Origin: Palleronia aestuarii
GTDB lineage: Bacteria; Pseudomonadota; Alphaproteobacteria; Rhodobacterales; Rhodobacteraceae
DNA: 60,963 bases
Assembly: GCF_003253995.1 (NCBI RefSeq)
Contig: NZ_QKZL01000013.1
Span: 34,669-95,631, forward strand
Reading direction: 5' to 3'
The translations under genes were made by a program, and so were the position numbers. The notes beneath the pieces are model-generated. The model saw nothing but the letters and a program-made list of their open reading frames with translations. It had not been told where the DNA came from and did no database searches. Of the stretch, positions 1-8,725 are shown piece after piece; position 1 is the first letter of the stretch; the number at the start of each line of letters is the position of its first letter.

Positions 1-1072
1 CGCCGGTCTCGACGGTGATGTTGCGGTAGGTCAGATCGTGGCCCTCGGGGCAAATGAAGCAGTCGCGGTCCCGGTCGTAGACAAATGCGTCTCGGGTCAG
101 CTTGCCGTCGGTCTGCGGCTTGCGATCGAGGACCGGGACGAAAGGCGTGACCTTCCAACTTAGGAGCCACGCCAGGAAGGGCGCGGTGCCGTAGCTCTTG
201 TCCGCTGCCAGCGATGCCGGCGCAAATCCGAGCTTGGCCTTGCTCCGCTCGAGCATCGCCTTCGCCGCGATGATTTCTTGGCTCAGACGTACGGGGGTCG
301 TCGGGTGACCGGTCCACTGGACCGCTCACTGATCCGCCTCACCCTCCACATCCACGGTGATCGCGTGGCGGTCGTCGACTAGGTAGTTGGTTTCGTAGCT
401 GAAGCGTCCGGGCCCGTCCTTGATCGACCACGCCGCCTGCGGATCGGTTTCCGAGATCACCTTTGGCGGCTTGCGGGCTGGCCCTTCACGCTCGACACCC
501 GCCTCGGCGTCCAGCTGATCGAGATAGGCGCGGACGGGCCGTGCGACGTCCTCGGCTTCGGCTTCGGCCCAAGCAGTCTCGAGTTCCGCGGGCGCAGCGC
601 ACCTGTAACGATTGCTATCGGCCTCGACCGAGCTGCCGTCCATCAGGGCACCGGTCCCGCCCACGAGGCTGGCCTCGACACAGCGCCCGACGACCATCTT
701 GAAGACGGTACGAAGAACGTCGCCATCGGCGAAGCGCCCGTAGCGGTTCTTCAAAAAGCTCGATCGATCCGGCACACGCCTCTCGAGCCCGAGGCGACAG
801 AACCACCGGTAGGCGAGGTTCAGGTGAACCTCCTCGCAGAGCCGCGTCTCGCACCGGATGCCGTAGAGATAGCCCACCAGAAGCATCCGGATCATCAGCT
901 CCGGATCGATCGTTGGCCTGCCGATCGGACTATAGAGTGCAGCGAGCCGCGGACGGGTGACATCGAAATCCAGAACCCGGTCGATGCGCCGAAGCAGGTG
1001 ATCGGGCGGGACGTGATCCTCGATCCGGAACCGGTAAAAAAGAGCCTCCTGGACCGCCAAACGTCCCATCAT
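1..1072 (-). pseudogene. IS1182-family transposase, interrupted and cut by the window edge
   Basis: The reading frame starts at ATG 1072 (MMGRLAV), which suits the usual N-terminus of IS1182-type transposases better than an in-frame start at 1096. The N-terminal half reads normally (VPPDHLLRRID, RPTIDPELMIRMLLVGYLYGI, LVDDRHAITVDVEG). A TGA stop follows at 326-328. The same frame then reopens and runs to position 1 with the expected C-terminal sequence (LSQEIIAAKAML, SLAADKSYGT, CFICPEGHDL). About 13 codons of unrelated sequence sit at the break, where a family member would run straight from VDVE to the RLSQE-like segment. The gene is therefore probably dead, and its 3' end lies outside the window. 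It marks the left end of the window as mobile-element sequence. Confidence 0.85.
304..343. repeat. Palindromic insertion carrying the stop codon in the transposase
   Basis: This segment contains a 15-base near-perfect palindrome, CGGTCCACTGGACCG (310-324). Outside it lie GGTGA at 304-308 and TCACC at 339-343. It coincides with the stretch of the transposase that has no match to the usual family sequence, and it supplies the in-frame TGA. It looks like a small palindromic element inserted into the gene. I see no second copy in the window, so its status as a repeat family is inference. Confidence 0.4.
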
Positions 1073-1096
1073 CTTCGTGCCCTCCCATCCCCTCAA

Positions 1097-1280
1097 AACA
1101 AGAGAATCATGAGCTTAGGCACCGATCAACGTTGATCTAACTAAAGGTAGGGCCCGGCCTTTTGCACCGGTATCGACCGTCAGTGAACTGGATATCGCTT
1201 TCACCAACGCAACGGCCGCGGCTCGTTAGCGGTGCTATTGGTGCCGGCACCTTGGATGCGGGCGGGCAGATGAGAGTCCC
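1097..1280. other. Intergenic DNA holding the outer end of the insertion sequence
   Basis: No gene is evident. An imperfect palindrome (AAAGG at 1143-1147, GGGCCC in the centre, CCTTT at 1158-1162) lies between the transposase start and the sqd operon. It may be the terminal inverted repeat of the insertion sequence or a terminator. The other end of the element is outside the window, so the boundary cannot be fixed. Confidence 0.3.
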
Positions 1281-2117
1281 TCAGACGGAGCGTTCGGCCC
1301 CCAAGACAAGCTCTCGGAGGTCAGCGCGCAACCTCGGCACCCCCCCGGGCTCCCACCCTAGGGCGCGGAGCATGTCCACCGACATCTCGCTGACCCGGTC
1401 CCCAGACCGCTCGGGAAGGATGCCCCGGATCCCCGTTATGTCGGCATAGATCTCCAGAAGGTCGCGGCGGTCGAGACACAGATCGGAGGCGTTCACGGCT
1501 TTCGGAGCCGCCGTGTCGAGGCAGAGCGCGATCGCGGCGGCGAAATCCGCGACGTGCAGCTCCGTTCCCGCGCGCGGCGCGATTGACCGTCCAGCGGCGA
1601 AATCGTCGAGGAGCCCCGCCCATTTGTGATGCCCGCCCGGAGGAGGCGGTCCGTAGAGGCCGGTCGCGCGGAGGCTCGTCCCTCCCCGCTCGGCCACGTC
1701 GCGTTCCGTCGTCGCCTTAAGTTCGCCGTAGAGCGTGTCGGGCCGGGGACGGAGCGTTTCCGTCAGCCGCGTTCCGGCCGGATAGGCGCCATAGACGGCA
1801 CGGGAGGAGACGAACACGATCCGCGCATCCTTCACCGCGTCGAAAAGCGCCCGTGTGCCATCACGGTTGAGTCGCATGAAGCCCTCTGGATCGTCGCCCT
1901 CGCCGCCACGGTAGCGCCCCGGCACATGGGCGAAGGCACAATGGACGAGCGCATCGCACGCGATGTCGGGCCGCTCGCCGAAGCGCCAATCGACATGCGG
2001 CAGGCCGAGCGTCGAGGGCCGACGGCCAAGCGTCAGAACTTCGTCGCCGCGGGAACGCAGGTGTAAGGCGACCGCATGGCCCGCGATCCCGGTGGCGCCG
2101 GTCAGCGCGACGCGCAT
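1281..2117 (-). CDS. sqdC: SqdC-like NAD(P)-dependent epimerase/reductase
   Basis: This 278-residue protein is an SDR-fold nucleotide-sugar epimerase/dehydratase relative. It has a Rossmann glycine motif GATGIAG at residues 7-13, FVSSRAVYG in the catalytic serine region and a YGELK (YxxxK) pair. The start at ATG 2117 lies 16 bases inside the end of the glycosyltransferase gene, so the two are translationally coupled. Order and direction match the sqdB-sqdD-sqdC cluster of Rhodobacter sphaeroides. There, loss of sqdC leads to accumulation of sulfoquinovosyl-dihydroxyacetone instead of the sulfolipid. The symbol rests mainly on this synteny. A generic sugar epimerase is the alternative. Confidence 0.7.
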   Translation of the reverse strand: MRVALTGATGIAGHAVALHLRSRGDEVLTLGRRPSTLGLPHVDWRFGERPDIACDALVHCAFAHVPGRYRGGEGDDPEGFMRLNRDGTRALFDAVKDARIVFVSSRAVYGAYPAGTRLTETLRPRPDTLYGELKATTERDVAERGGTSLRATGLYGPPPPGGHHKWAGLLDDFAAGRSIAPRAGTELHVADFAAAIALCLDTAAPKAVNASDLCLDRRDLLEIYADITGIRGILPERSGDRVSEMSVDMLRALGWEPGGVPRLRADLRELVLGAERSV

Positions 2118-2908
2118 GGGGGTGGAAGCCGAAGATGATCGATCGGCCGCCCGTCCTCGAAGGATCGCCACAGGTCGATCAGGGGCCGGAGACGGTCCGT
2201 CTTTGCATGGCTCTCCCACGGCTTCTCGTACTGGAAGTGCAGCACGTGGATCGCGTCCCAGGACCAGAGTTCGGGCAGGTTCAGCCAGACATATTGCAGC
2301 ATGTTCATCGTCACCGGCAGCCCGTGCCAGTCGGGGAAGAACGCCTGCAGGAAGGTCTGATCCGTTCGCCGCCAGAACGCACCCGGCGCGTCGAGCCGTT
2401 CGAGCATCCGTTCGAAGGTCGCGGGCGATGGGCGCGCCGTGAAGACGCCGGAATTCATCCGGTGAAAGTCCGACAGGCCTTCGTAGACGTTTGGCGCCGC
2501 GGAGAACTCGGGATACTCGAAGAGCCGGTCGATGTTTCTCAGCACGAGCGTGTCGGCATCGAGGAACACCACCCGGTCGTGATCGAGCTCCCAGAGCCTC
2601 AGCTTGGCGAAATTGTCGAGTGGCGTGTGGAAGCCCGGCTTTTCCCCGCGCGTGAAGGGGGCGGCCTCGTGCAGGCGACCGCGCGCATGGATCGCGTCGA
2701 ACTCCTCCGAAGTGGGCAGTAGCTCGACGTCCACGAGCGTCGCGCCCCTTTGCGCCAGCCGGTCGCGCGCCGCTCGGCTCACGCCTCCGGTGCAGAGCAC
2801 GACCCGCTCGGCCCGCGTGCCCGACACCTCCAGCGAGGTGAGGAGCGCGCCCGCGCCGATCGCGAAATCGTCGTTGGTGACGAGCGTGACATAGGCATCG
2901 TGCGGCAC
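2102..2908 (-). CDS. sqdD: SqdD-like GT8 family glycosyltransferase (sulfoquinovosyltransferase)
   Basis: This 268-residue protein is a glycogenin-like (GT8) retaining glycosyltransferase. The N-terminus AYVTLVTNDDFAIGAGAL is the nucleotide-sugar entry strand, the metal-binding DxD is DAD at residues 117-119 (VVFLDADTLVL), MNSGVF follows, and HFQYEKPW near the C-terminus matches the GT8 His/Lys motif. It starts at GTG 2908, ten bases after the sqdB stop, with GAGGGG as ribosome-binding site. In R. sphaeroides, SqdD is the putative transferase that uses UDP-sulfoquinovose, and the gene sits between sqdB and sqdC as here. Function is inferred from family plus synteny. Confidence 0.8.
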   Translation of the reverse strand: MPHDAYVTLVTNDDFAIGAGALLTSLEVSGTRAERVVLCTGGVSRAARDRLAQRGATLVDVELLPTSEEFDAIHARGRLHEAAPFTRGEKPGFHTPLDNFAKLRLWELDHDRVVFLDADTLVLRNIDRLFEYPEFSAAPNVYEGLSDFHRMNSGVFTARPSPATFERMLERLDAPGAFWRRTDQTFLQAFFPDWHGLPVTMNMLQYVWLNLPELWSWDAIHVLHFQYEKPWESHAKTDRLRPLIDLWRSFEDGRPIDHLRLPPPCASR

Positions 2909-2918
2909 GGTTCGCCCC

Positions 2919-4136
2919 TCAGGAGACGGATCGAAGGGCTCGGCCTTCGGGATCGCGCTCGAGTTTGGATGCGAGGTCGCGGGTCCAGGCCGAGAGGGCG
3001 GGGACGCGGGTGCGGTCGATGCGGTGGGCGTAGCGGCGCGCCACCTCCACCACCTCCTCCAGAAGCCCGTCCTCGAGCGTCGTCGGAGCGAGACCCAGCG
3101 CCAGGAACTGGTCGTTTTTCACCACCAGGTCGTTCTCGGCGGCCTCCTTGCGCGGATTGGGCAGCATCGCCACCCGCGCCCCCGTCAGCCGCGCCACAAG
3201 CTCGGCCAGATCGCGCACCCGGTGCGTCTCCGTCATCTGGTTGAAGATCTTCACCCGCTCCCCCGAGGCCGGCGGATCGCCGAGCGCCAGCTCGATGCAG
3301 CGCACGCTGTCGCGGATATGGATGAAGGCCCGCGTCTGGCCCCCCGTCCCGTGCACCGTCAACGGATGCCCGATCGCCGCCTGGATCAGGAACCGGTTCA
3401 GCACCGTGCCGTAATCCCCGTCGTAGTCGAACCGGTTGACGAGCTGCTCGTGGCGCGCCGTCTGCTCGGTATGCGTCCCCCACACGATCCCCTGGTGCAG
3501 GTCCGTGATCCTGAGCCCGTCGTTCTGCGCGTAGAACTGGAACAGGATCTGATCGAGCGACTTCGTCATGTGGTAGACCGAGCCCGGACGCGTCGGATAG
3601 AGGATCTCCTGCGACCGCTTGCCCGCCGGCGTGTCGATCTCCACGTCGAGATAGCCCTCCGGGATCGGCGCGCCGACGCTCGAATACCCGTAGACCCCCA
3701 TCGTGCCCAGATGCACCAGATGCGCGTCGAGACCGGTCTCCACCAGCGCCGCCAAGAGGTTGTGCGTCGCGTTCACGTTGTTGCGCACCGTGTAGACCTT
3801 GTGGCGGTCCGACCGCATCGAGTAGGGCGCCGCGCGCTGCTCGGCCAGGTGCACGATCGCGTCCGGGCGGTGCTCGCCCAGCCACGCCTTCAGCCGCTCG
3901 AACTCCTCGGCGAGGTCGAGCAGGTGGAAATGGATCACCCGCCCCGTCTCCGCCCGCCAGATCCGGCACCGCTCCTGGATCGAATCCATCGGCGTCAGGG
4001 ACTGCACACCGAGCTCCGTGTCGATCCACCGCCGCGACAGGTTGTCGATCACGTGCAACTCGTGGCCCGCATCGCTCAGATGCAGAACCGTCGGCCACCC
4101 GCAGAACCCGTCACCGCCAAGTATCGCAACCTTCAT
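2919..4136 (-). CDS. sqdB: UDP-sulfoquinovose synthase SqdB/SQD1
   Basis: This 405-residue SDR enzyme makes UDP-sulfoquinovose from UDP-glucose and sulfite, the committed step of the sulfolipid SQDG. It has the Rossmann motif GGDGFCG at residues 7-13, Thr145 in HLGTMGVYG, and the YxxxK pair Tyr188/Lys192 (YHMTK). Length and these residues agree with plant SQD1. Start ATG 4136 was chosen because the homology begins there; in-frame sequence upstream to 4196 is poorly coding. No strong ribosome-binding site is visible. It heads the sqdBDC-like operon. The first 58 codons and about 67 bases upstream are repeated almost identically, inverted, at the right end of the window. Confidence 0.93.
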   Translation of the reverse strand: MKVAILGGDGFCGWPTVLHLSDAGHELHVIDNLSRRWIDTELGVQSLTPMDSIQERCRIWRAETGRVIHFHLLDLAEEFERLKAWLGEHRPDAIVHLAEQRAAPYSMRSDRHKVYTVRNNVNATHNLLAALVETGLDAHLVHLGTMGVYGYSSVGAPIPEGYLDVEIDTPAGKRSQEILYPTRPGSVYHMTKSLDQILFQFYAQNDGLRITDLHQGIVWGTHTEQTARHEQLVNRFDYDGDYGTVLNRFLIQAAIGHPLTVHGTGGQTRAFIHIRDSVRCIELALGDPPASGERVKIFNQMTETHRVRDLAELVARLTGARVAMLPNPRKEAAENDLVVKNDQFLALGLAPTTLEDGLLEEVVEVARRYAHRIDRTRVPALSAWTRDLASKLERDPEGRALRSVS

Positions 4137-4203
4137 CCCGAAACACCCCAACCAAAAAACCCCCCTCCCCAAACCATCCGCGAAACAACCTGGCAAGGGA
4201 AGA
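3963..4203 (-). repeat. Left arm of a long inverted repeat (sqdB 5' end and leader)
   Basis: This segment is the reverse complement of 60722-60963. It covers 58 codons of sqdB and its leader, including the runs of six G and six T. Differences are one substitution in the leader, one G in the G-run, and one coding substitution (4058, Leu here against Val in the other copy). Homology stops sharply at 4203. On the inner, gene-coding side it reaches the window end and may continue. Confidence 0.95.
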
Positions 4204-4529
4204 TCGGGCGAACGTGGCCCCCACGAGGAAATGACCTCCTACCATTTCGATGCCCTCCCAGAAGGCCCTAGGGGCGGAACCGGATCAGCAGAAGGAGAGC
4301 AAGGCGGTAGAACATCCTGAGCAGCGCCGCGCGCGCCCAGGATCGCAATCGTCAGGATCAGGGCGAAGGTCAGCAGGTTCGACGTGCCGTAGTCGATGGA
4401 GCTGGATTGATCCGCCGGTCTATCATTACCGAAGACATCGCCTGCGATGTCGCGGAAAAGAAAAAGTGGACCGTCTGATCGAGTACGAGGCCGGCGCCGA
4501 TCGTCCCTATGAGCGGCGCGCGTATCGGT
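4204..4529. other. Intergenic region without a convincing gene
   Basis: This is 326 bases between the sqdB leader repeat and the monooxygenase stop. A short minus-strand frame ending near 4268 encodes a hydrophobic, arginine-ended peptide (about 26 codons, ending LIRFRP), but a stop lies just upstream. It could be the tail of a decayed gene. No promoter or RNA structure is clear. Confidence 0.4.
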
Positions 4530-5990
4530 CTAGCGTCCCGTCTCGTTGACGTAGCGCGGGGCGTAGAAGGGCGTCGCTTCCAGCTCGTGTTCGTCCTGCC
4601 AATCACACAGACTGGCGAAGATCGCCTCGAAATCCTCCGCGAAGAGCGCTCGGGTGATCCCGGTGACGAGCCGGGCGGGCGCGATGTCGAGCGACGGCAT
4701 GTCGAGGGCCATCGCGCCGGCGCTGAGCCAGCTCGCCGCGTTGAAGAGGTGGATGCGATCAAGAGGCGGACCCTCCGTCGCCTTCAGTTCCAGCGCATCG
4801 CCGAGATAGGGGTAGAGCCCCAGATGCGGGCGGACGAGATCGTCGGGAGGCATGTAAGTGTCGCGCCAGAGCGCGATGCGCGGGGAGATCGCGTCGAAGA
4901 GCGGCTCCCGCGAGAGATCGACGCGGAACCCCGTGCCCAGGATCAGGAAATCGTACTCCCCCGTTGGGCCGTTCTCGACCTCGAGCCGCAATCCCTCGCC
5001 CGAGGGCTTGGCGGAGAGGAGACGGGTGGCGAAATGGACCGAAAGACCCGGCCGTTCCAGCGCGCGCAGCACCGTCTCGTGCGGCGGCACGCCCTGCATC
5101 GCGTCGAGATAGACGGCGAGCCGCCAGCGATCGGCGTCCGGGAGCCCCGCCCAGCCTTCGAGAAACCCGATCCCGCTCGACGGGCGGCCCTTGTTGAGTT
5201 GCGGCAGCGCATGGCGCCGGGCCAGCATGTCGACGGAGGCCGCTCCTGCCTCCATCGCCGTGGCGGCATTGTCGAAGGCGGAGGCCCCGACCCCGACCAC
5301 CGCCACGCGCTTGCCGCGAAGCCGTTCGAAATCGATCTCGTCGCTCGTATGCGCGACCCTGTCGGGTCCGAGGGCCGGAGAAATGCCGGCCACGTGGTTC
5401 TGTCCGCCCACGGCCCCGCGCCCGGTCGCGACCACGACGTGCCTGGCGTGCAGGCGCGTCCCGTCCGAGAGCATGACGGCGACGTGATCGGCGGCGGGCT
5501 CCAGCCGGGTGGCCTCGACCCCGTTCCAGACCGGCAGATCGAGCGTCCGGCGCACCCAGCCGATGTAATCCTGCCAGATCGCGTTCGGGATCTTGTAGAG
5601 CGCCCCCCAGGCCGCGTCTCCGAACCGGGCGCGGTACCACGATTGGAACGTCAGTCGCGGGATGCCGAAGCAGATTCCCGGCAGATGTTTCGGGGAGCGC
5701 AGCGTCGGCATCCGCGCAAAGGTGGTCCAGGGCCCTTCCGATCCCTCCTCCGCCCGATCGATGACAAGGGTGTCCGGGATCCCCGCGAGCTTCAGGGCGG
5801 CGGCGAGGCCGATCCCGAACTGCCCGCCGCCGATCACCAGAACGTCGTGCAGGGTCGTGCCGTCGGGCCCGTCGCGCCGCGCCGTCCAGGATGCCCGCGG
5901 CAAGCCGAGCCGCGTCAGATCCTCACCGAGCCCGGCTTCGAGCGCGGCCAGGCCCCGACGGGACCCGACCTGGGGTGAGTGCCGGCTCAT
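4530..5990 (-). CDS. FAD/NAD(P)-dependent monooxygenase-like protein (SidA/FMO type)
   Basis: This 486-residue flavoprotein has the FAD-binding motif VIGGGQFGIG near residue 52, a second dinucleotide motif VVGVGASAFDNA in the middle (NADPH), and the late LILGTGFRVDL signature of the flavin monooxygenase/N-hydroxylase superfamily. PTLRSPKHLPG after the first domain is typical of the SidA/IucD/PvdA-like and TrkA-like flavoprotein groups. The ATG at 5990 follows an in-frame GTG at 5993. It stands alone with no transporter or siderophore synthesis genes nearby, so the substrate is unknown. It is not close enough to known trimethylamine monooxygenases to claim that role. Confidence 0.75.
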   Translation of the reverse strand: MSRHSPQVGSRRGLAALEAGLGEDLTRLGLPRASWTARRDGPDGTTLHDVLVIGGGQFGIGLAAALKLAGIPDTLVIDRAEEGSEGPWTTFARMPTLRSPKHLPGICFGIPRLTFQSWYRARFGDAAWGALYKIPNAIWQDYIGWVRRTLDLPVWNGVEATRLEPAADHVAVMLSDGTRLHARHVVVATGRGAVGGQNHVAGISPALGPDRVAHTSDEIDFERLRGKRVAVVGVGASAFDNAATAMEAGAASVDMLARRHALPQLNKGRPSSGIGFLEGWAGLPDADRWRLAVYLDAMQGVPPHETVLRALERPGLSVHFATRLLSAKPSGEGLRLEVENGPTGEYDFLILGTGFRVDLSREPLFDAISPRIALWRDTYMPPDDLVRPHLGLYPYLGDALELKATEGPPLDRIHLFNAASWLSAGAMALDMPSLDIAPARLVTGITRALFAEDFEAIFASLCDWQDEHELEATPFYAPRYVNETGR

Positions 5991-6294
5991 CACCCGCGTC
6001 CTCGACCCGCCACCAGGCGCGGGACGGCGCCGTTCGGGTCTGCCTCGGTCTCGGCTGTCGCGATCATGTCGGGCTCATTCAGGATTACGCACCGGACCCC
6101 GTCCCGGGTGCCATAGGTTCCGATGCCCGCCCCGCGGAGGTTTCCTGATTCAGGACCGCCGCATCGAAGCTGTCCGGGGATGGGCATGCTGATTTGTGCA
6201 TTCTTCCGGCAGCGCGCACAACCAGCCCGTGCCTTCGAAGGGAGCACCGATCCGATATCGTGAGACTTCCGTAGGGTTCTCGCCCGGTCGGCGA
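5991..6294. other. Intergenic region, nothing recognised
   Basis: This is 304 bases between the monooxygenase start and the methyltransferase stop. Only short overlapping frames without motifs are present. It presumably contains the promoter for the monooxygenase gene, but I cannot point to one. Confidence 0.4.
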
Positions 6295-7041
6295 TCAGTG
6301 CGCCCGGAGCGCATAGACGTCGCCGGAATTCTCCTCATGCGTGAGCCCCGCGATGTCGCGCCGGATCGCATCCGCGGAGACCCAATCCTCATGCCGCAGG
6401 ACGTGGTTCTCGCCGAGGCTCAAATTGTAGCGGTACGCGCCCAGAGTCTCCAGCCGATCGATGCAGGAGAGCGCGACGCCGCGCCGGATCGAGGTGGCCT
6501 CGAACGACAGGGCCGGGAGCGGATGCGACAGGCCCGCGAGCGCCTCGTTCTCCCGTCCCTCGACATCGAGCTTGGTGAAATCCGGCACGCCGAAGCGGGC
6601 GATGAGATCGTCGAACGTGACCACGCTCACGCGCACATGCCGGTCCCAGTTCTCGCCCTGCCACGATGGTCCCGTTTGCGCGGCCGCGACGAAATCACGG
6701 CAGAGGGTCGAGGTCGCGGGGTTCGCGGAATTGAGCAGCATCGTGGCGTCGCCCGCCGTACGGCCCACCGCCGCCTGGACCAGGGAGACGTCGCGGCATG
6801 TGCCGCGCAGGAGGCGTAGCGCGCGGAACATCGCGGGCTGCGGCTCCACGGCGACGACCCGCGCACCCAGTTTCACGAAGCTCGCCGCGCGGTCACCCAG
6901 ATGCGCGCCGATGTCGAAAGCGAGCCCGCCGCGAGGCACCAGTCCCTCGAGCAGCGACACCATCCGCGAACACCGCGCGGCGTCGCGGTAATACGTGTCG
7001 ACCGATCGACCGATCGCGGCTGCCGTTCCGCTCACCCACAT
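6295..7041 (-). CDS. FkbM-family SAM-dependent methyltransferase
   Basis: This 248-residue methyltransferase has SAM motif I in AFDIGAHLGDRA, the acidic motif VVAVEPQPAM and the FkbM hallmark TKLDVEGRE. Members of the family O-methylate sugars, polyketides or lipid-linked glycans. Start ATG 7041 is preferred because an AAGGAAA-like ribosome-binding site precedes it and the fold begins shortly after; an upstream in-frame start at 7116 would overlap the divergent phosphatidyltransferase gene. It stands back to back with that gene (59 bases between starts), which suggests a link to a lipid or glycan. The acceptor is unknown. Confidence 0.8.
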   Translation of the reverse strand: MWVSGTAAAIGRSVDTYYRDAARCSRMVSLLEGLVPRGGLAFDIGAHLGDRAASFVKLGARVVAVEPQPAMFRALRLLRGTCRDVSLVQAAVGRTAGDATMLLNSANPATSTLCRDFVAAAQTGPSWQGENWDRHVRVSVVTFDDLIARFGVPDFTKLDVEGRENEALAGLSHPLPALSFEATSIRRGVALSCIDRLETLGAYRYNLSLGENHVLRHEDWVSADAIRRDIAGLTHEENSGDVYALRAH

Positions 7042-7100
7042 TCCGTTTACATTTCCTTCACATTCGCGGCTCGACGATTGTCGCGCGATCCGCTCATCAT

Positions 7101-7889
7101 ATGTCGACCGCGACACGCAAGGAGGCCAATCACATCACCACGAGCGATACGCCATCCCGCCCGAAGCCCCATCCGCTCGGAGGGCGCGTCCGTCTCGCGG
7201 GCTGCCTCGTCGTGACCGCCGCGCTGGCCCCGCCCGTCTGGATCGCCGGGCGCCTCATCGAGGGGGCGGACGGGGTGGAGGCGGTTGTCGCGCCGTTCCT
7301 CCTGACGCTCTGGGCGCTCTGCTCGGCCGCGATGATCGCGGCGCTCGAGGCGCATCCGCATCCCCGCTTCGGACCGGCGAACATGCTGACCGCGCTGCGT
7401 GCGGCCGGAACTGTCGTGCTCGCCGGATACGCGCTCGCCCCCGAGGCTGTCGCCGCGACGGGGCGCCTCGTGCCCATAGCCCTCGCGGCCCTCCTCCTCG
7501 CCGCGGACGGCGTCGACGGGGCGATCGCGCGGCGGAGCGGCCTCGCCTCCCCCTACGGGGCGCGGTTCGACGTGGAGGTCGACGCGGCCCTGACACTCGT
7601 CCTGTCGCTTCTCACCTGGCGGCTCGGCCACGCCGGACCGGAAATCCTCTTCCTCATAGCACCTTACTACATCTTCTGTCTTTTGCGTCAGAGCTTGCCG
7701 TGGCTTGGCGGGTCGCTGCCGCCCTCGGCGCTGCGCAAGGCCGTCTGCGTCCTGCAGGTGGCGACGCCCATCGCTCTTCTCGTGCTCGACGCGCCACCAC
7801 CCATCGGCCGCGCCCTGACCTTCATCGCCTTCGCCGCGATCTTCTGGTCCTTCGGCCGCGACGTCATCCGGCTTCATCGCCGCCGATGA
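7101..7889 (+). CDS. CDP-alcohol phosphatidyltransferase family membrane enzyme
   Basis: This 262-residue polytopic protein carries the catalytic signature DG-x2-AR-x8-G-x3-D-x3-D, seen as DGVDGAIAR, then YGARFDVEVDA, all four aspartates present. Such enzymes join a CDP-activated diacylglycerol or alcohol to a second alcohol to make phospholipid headgroups. Hydrophobic segments flank the motif. Start ATG 7101 lies between the divergent methyltransferase and the first conserved residues. Its last 16 bases overlap the convergent flippase-like gene. The N-terminal extension before the motif (about 140 residues with several membrane segments) is longer than in PgsA or PssA, so the headgroup cannot be assigned. 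Confidence 0.85.
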   Translation: MSTATRKEANHITTSDTPSRPKPHPLGGRVRLAGCLVVTAALAPPVWIAGRLIEGADGVEAVVAPFLLTLWALCSAAMIAALEAHPHPRFGPANMLTALRAAGTVVLAGYALAPEAVAATGRLVPIALAALLLAADGVDGAIARRSGLASPYGARFDVEVDAALTLVLSLLTWRLGHAGPEILFLIAPYYIFCLLRQSLPWLGGSLPPSALRKAVCVLQVATPIALLVLDAPPPIGRALTFIAFAAIFWSFGRDVIRLHRRR

Positions 7890-8725
7890 ACGAGAACGAC
7901 CAGCCCCGGCATGGCCCCAAGGAGCGAAACGCCCCCGAAGAGGAGCGAGGCCGCGACACCCGCCTCCGCCGCGAAGCCCGCGAGCGGCCAGAGCGCGGCG
8001 GCCGCGCCCTCCCGCATCCCGAGACCGCCGATCCCCACGGGGACGAGCATCGCGGCGAGACAGACCGGGATCACGACGAGCGCGTCGGCCAGACCCATCC
8101 CGGTGCCCACGGCCCGGGCGCAGAGCGCGAAACCCCCGACGAGCCCGGCCACGATCGCGAGGTTGAGAAGCGCCTGCGCCAGGATGGCCGGGCCGGTACC
8201 CCAAGCCCGGCGGAGATCCGCTCCGAACTTCAGCACGATCACGAGGGCCGCGAGGACGGCGATCACGCCCGCCACGAACGCCCCGACGAGCCGCCCCGTG
8301 CCGGGCACGCCCCCCAGTGCCACGCCGGCGAGAAGCGCAGCCGCCATCGCGACCTGACCCGACATCCGCTCGATCGCGACCCCCCTCGCGACTGGCAGCG
8401 CCCCGCCCCGCGATCGGCCCCGCCAGGCGCGGACCGCATCGCCCGCAATGCCGCCCGGAAGTACCTGGTTGAAGAGGCTCGAGAGATAGTATTCCGACAC
8501 GGCCTCGCGGATCGGGATCGACCGTCCGAGCCGGGTGCAGGTATCCGCCCATCTCAGCGCGGAAGCGACGATCACCATCTGGCTCAGCGCAAGCGCCCCG
8601 AGGAGCGGCGCGATCCGTGCGGAACGGAGCTCGTCCCAGGCCGCGCGTGGATCGACGAACCAGAGAACGACCGCCACGAGGCCCACCGGCACGAGGAACC
8701 GCAGCAATGAGGCCAGACGTCTCAC
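7874..8725 (-). CDS. Flippase-like UPF0104 / LPG-synthase-type membrane protein
   Basis: This 283-residue multi-pass membrane protein resembles the N-terminal membrane domain of lysylphosphatidylglycerol synthase (AglD2/UPF0104 family). LPGGIAGDAVRAWRG is the family's conserved loop, and AMLVPVGIGGLGMREGAA is the second conserved glycine-rich loop. Relatives flip or modify lipids. Its 3' end overlaps the phosphatidyltransferase gene by 16 bases, and its start overlaps the divergent sulfatase-like gene by 19 bases, so the three genes are physically interlocked. A role in moving the neighbour's lipid product across the membrane is inference. Confidence 0.82.
   Translation of the reverse strand: MRRLASLLRFLVPVGLVAVVLWFVDPRAAWDELRSARIAPLLGALALSQMVIVASALRWADTCTRLGRSIPIREAVSEYYLSSLFNQVLPGGIAGDAVRAWRGRSRGGALPVARGVAIERMSGQVAMAAALLAGVALGGVPGTGRLVGAFVAGVIAVLAALVIVLKFGADLRRAWGTGPAILAQALLNLAIVAGLVGGFALCARAVGTGMGLADALVVIPVCLAAMLVPVGIGGLGMREGAAAALWPLAGFAAEAGVAASLLFGGVSLLGAMPGLVVLVHRRR

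Noticed and set aside
4260-4420. Short hydrophobic minus-strand frame before the sqdB leader as a gene
   Set aside because: It is only about 26 codons after an in-frame stop, with no ribosome-binding site or recognisable family.
6995-8710. 571-codon plus-strand frame through the phosphatidyltransferase and flippase-like genes
   Set aside because: It crosses two well-supported genes in other frames and its product is arginine- and proline-rich without motifs.
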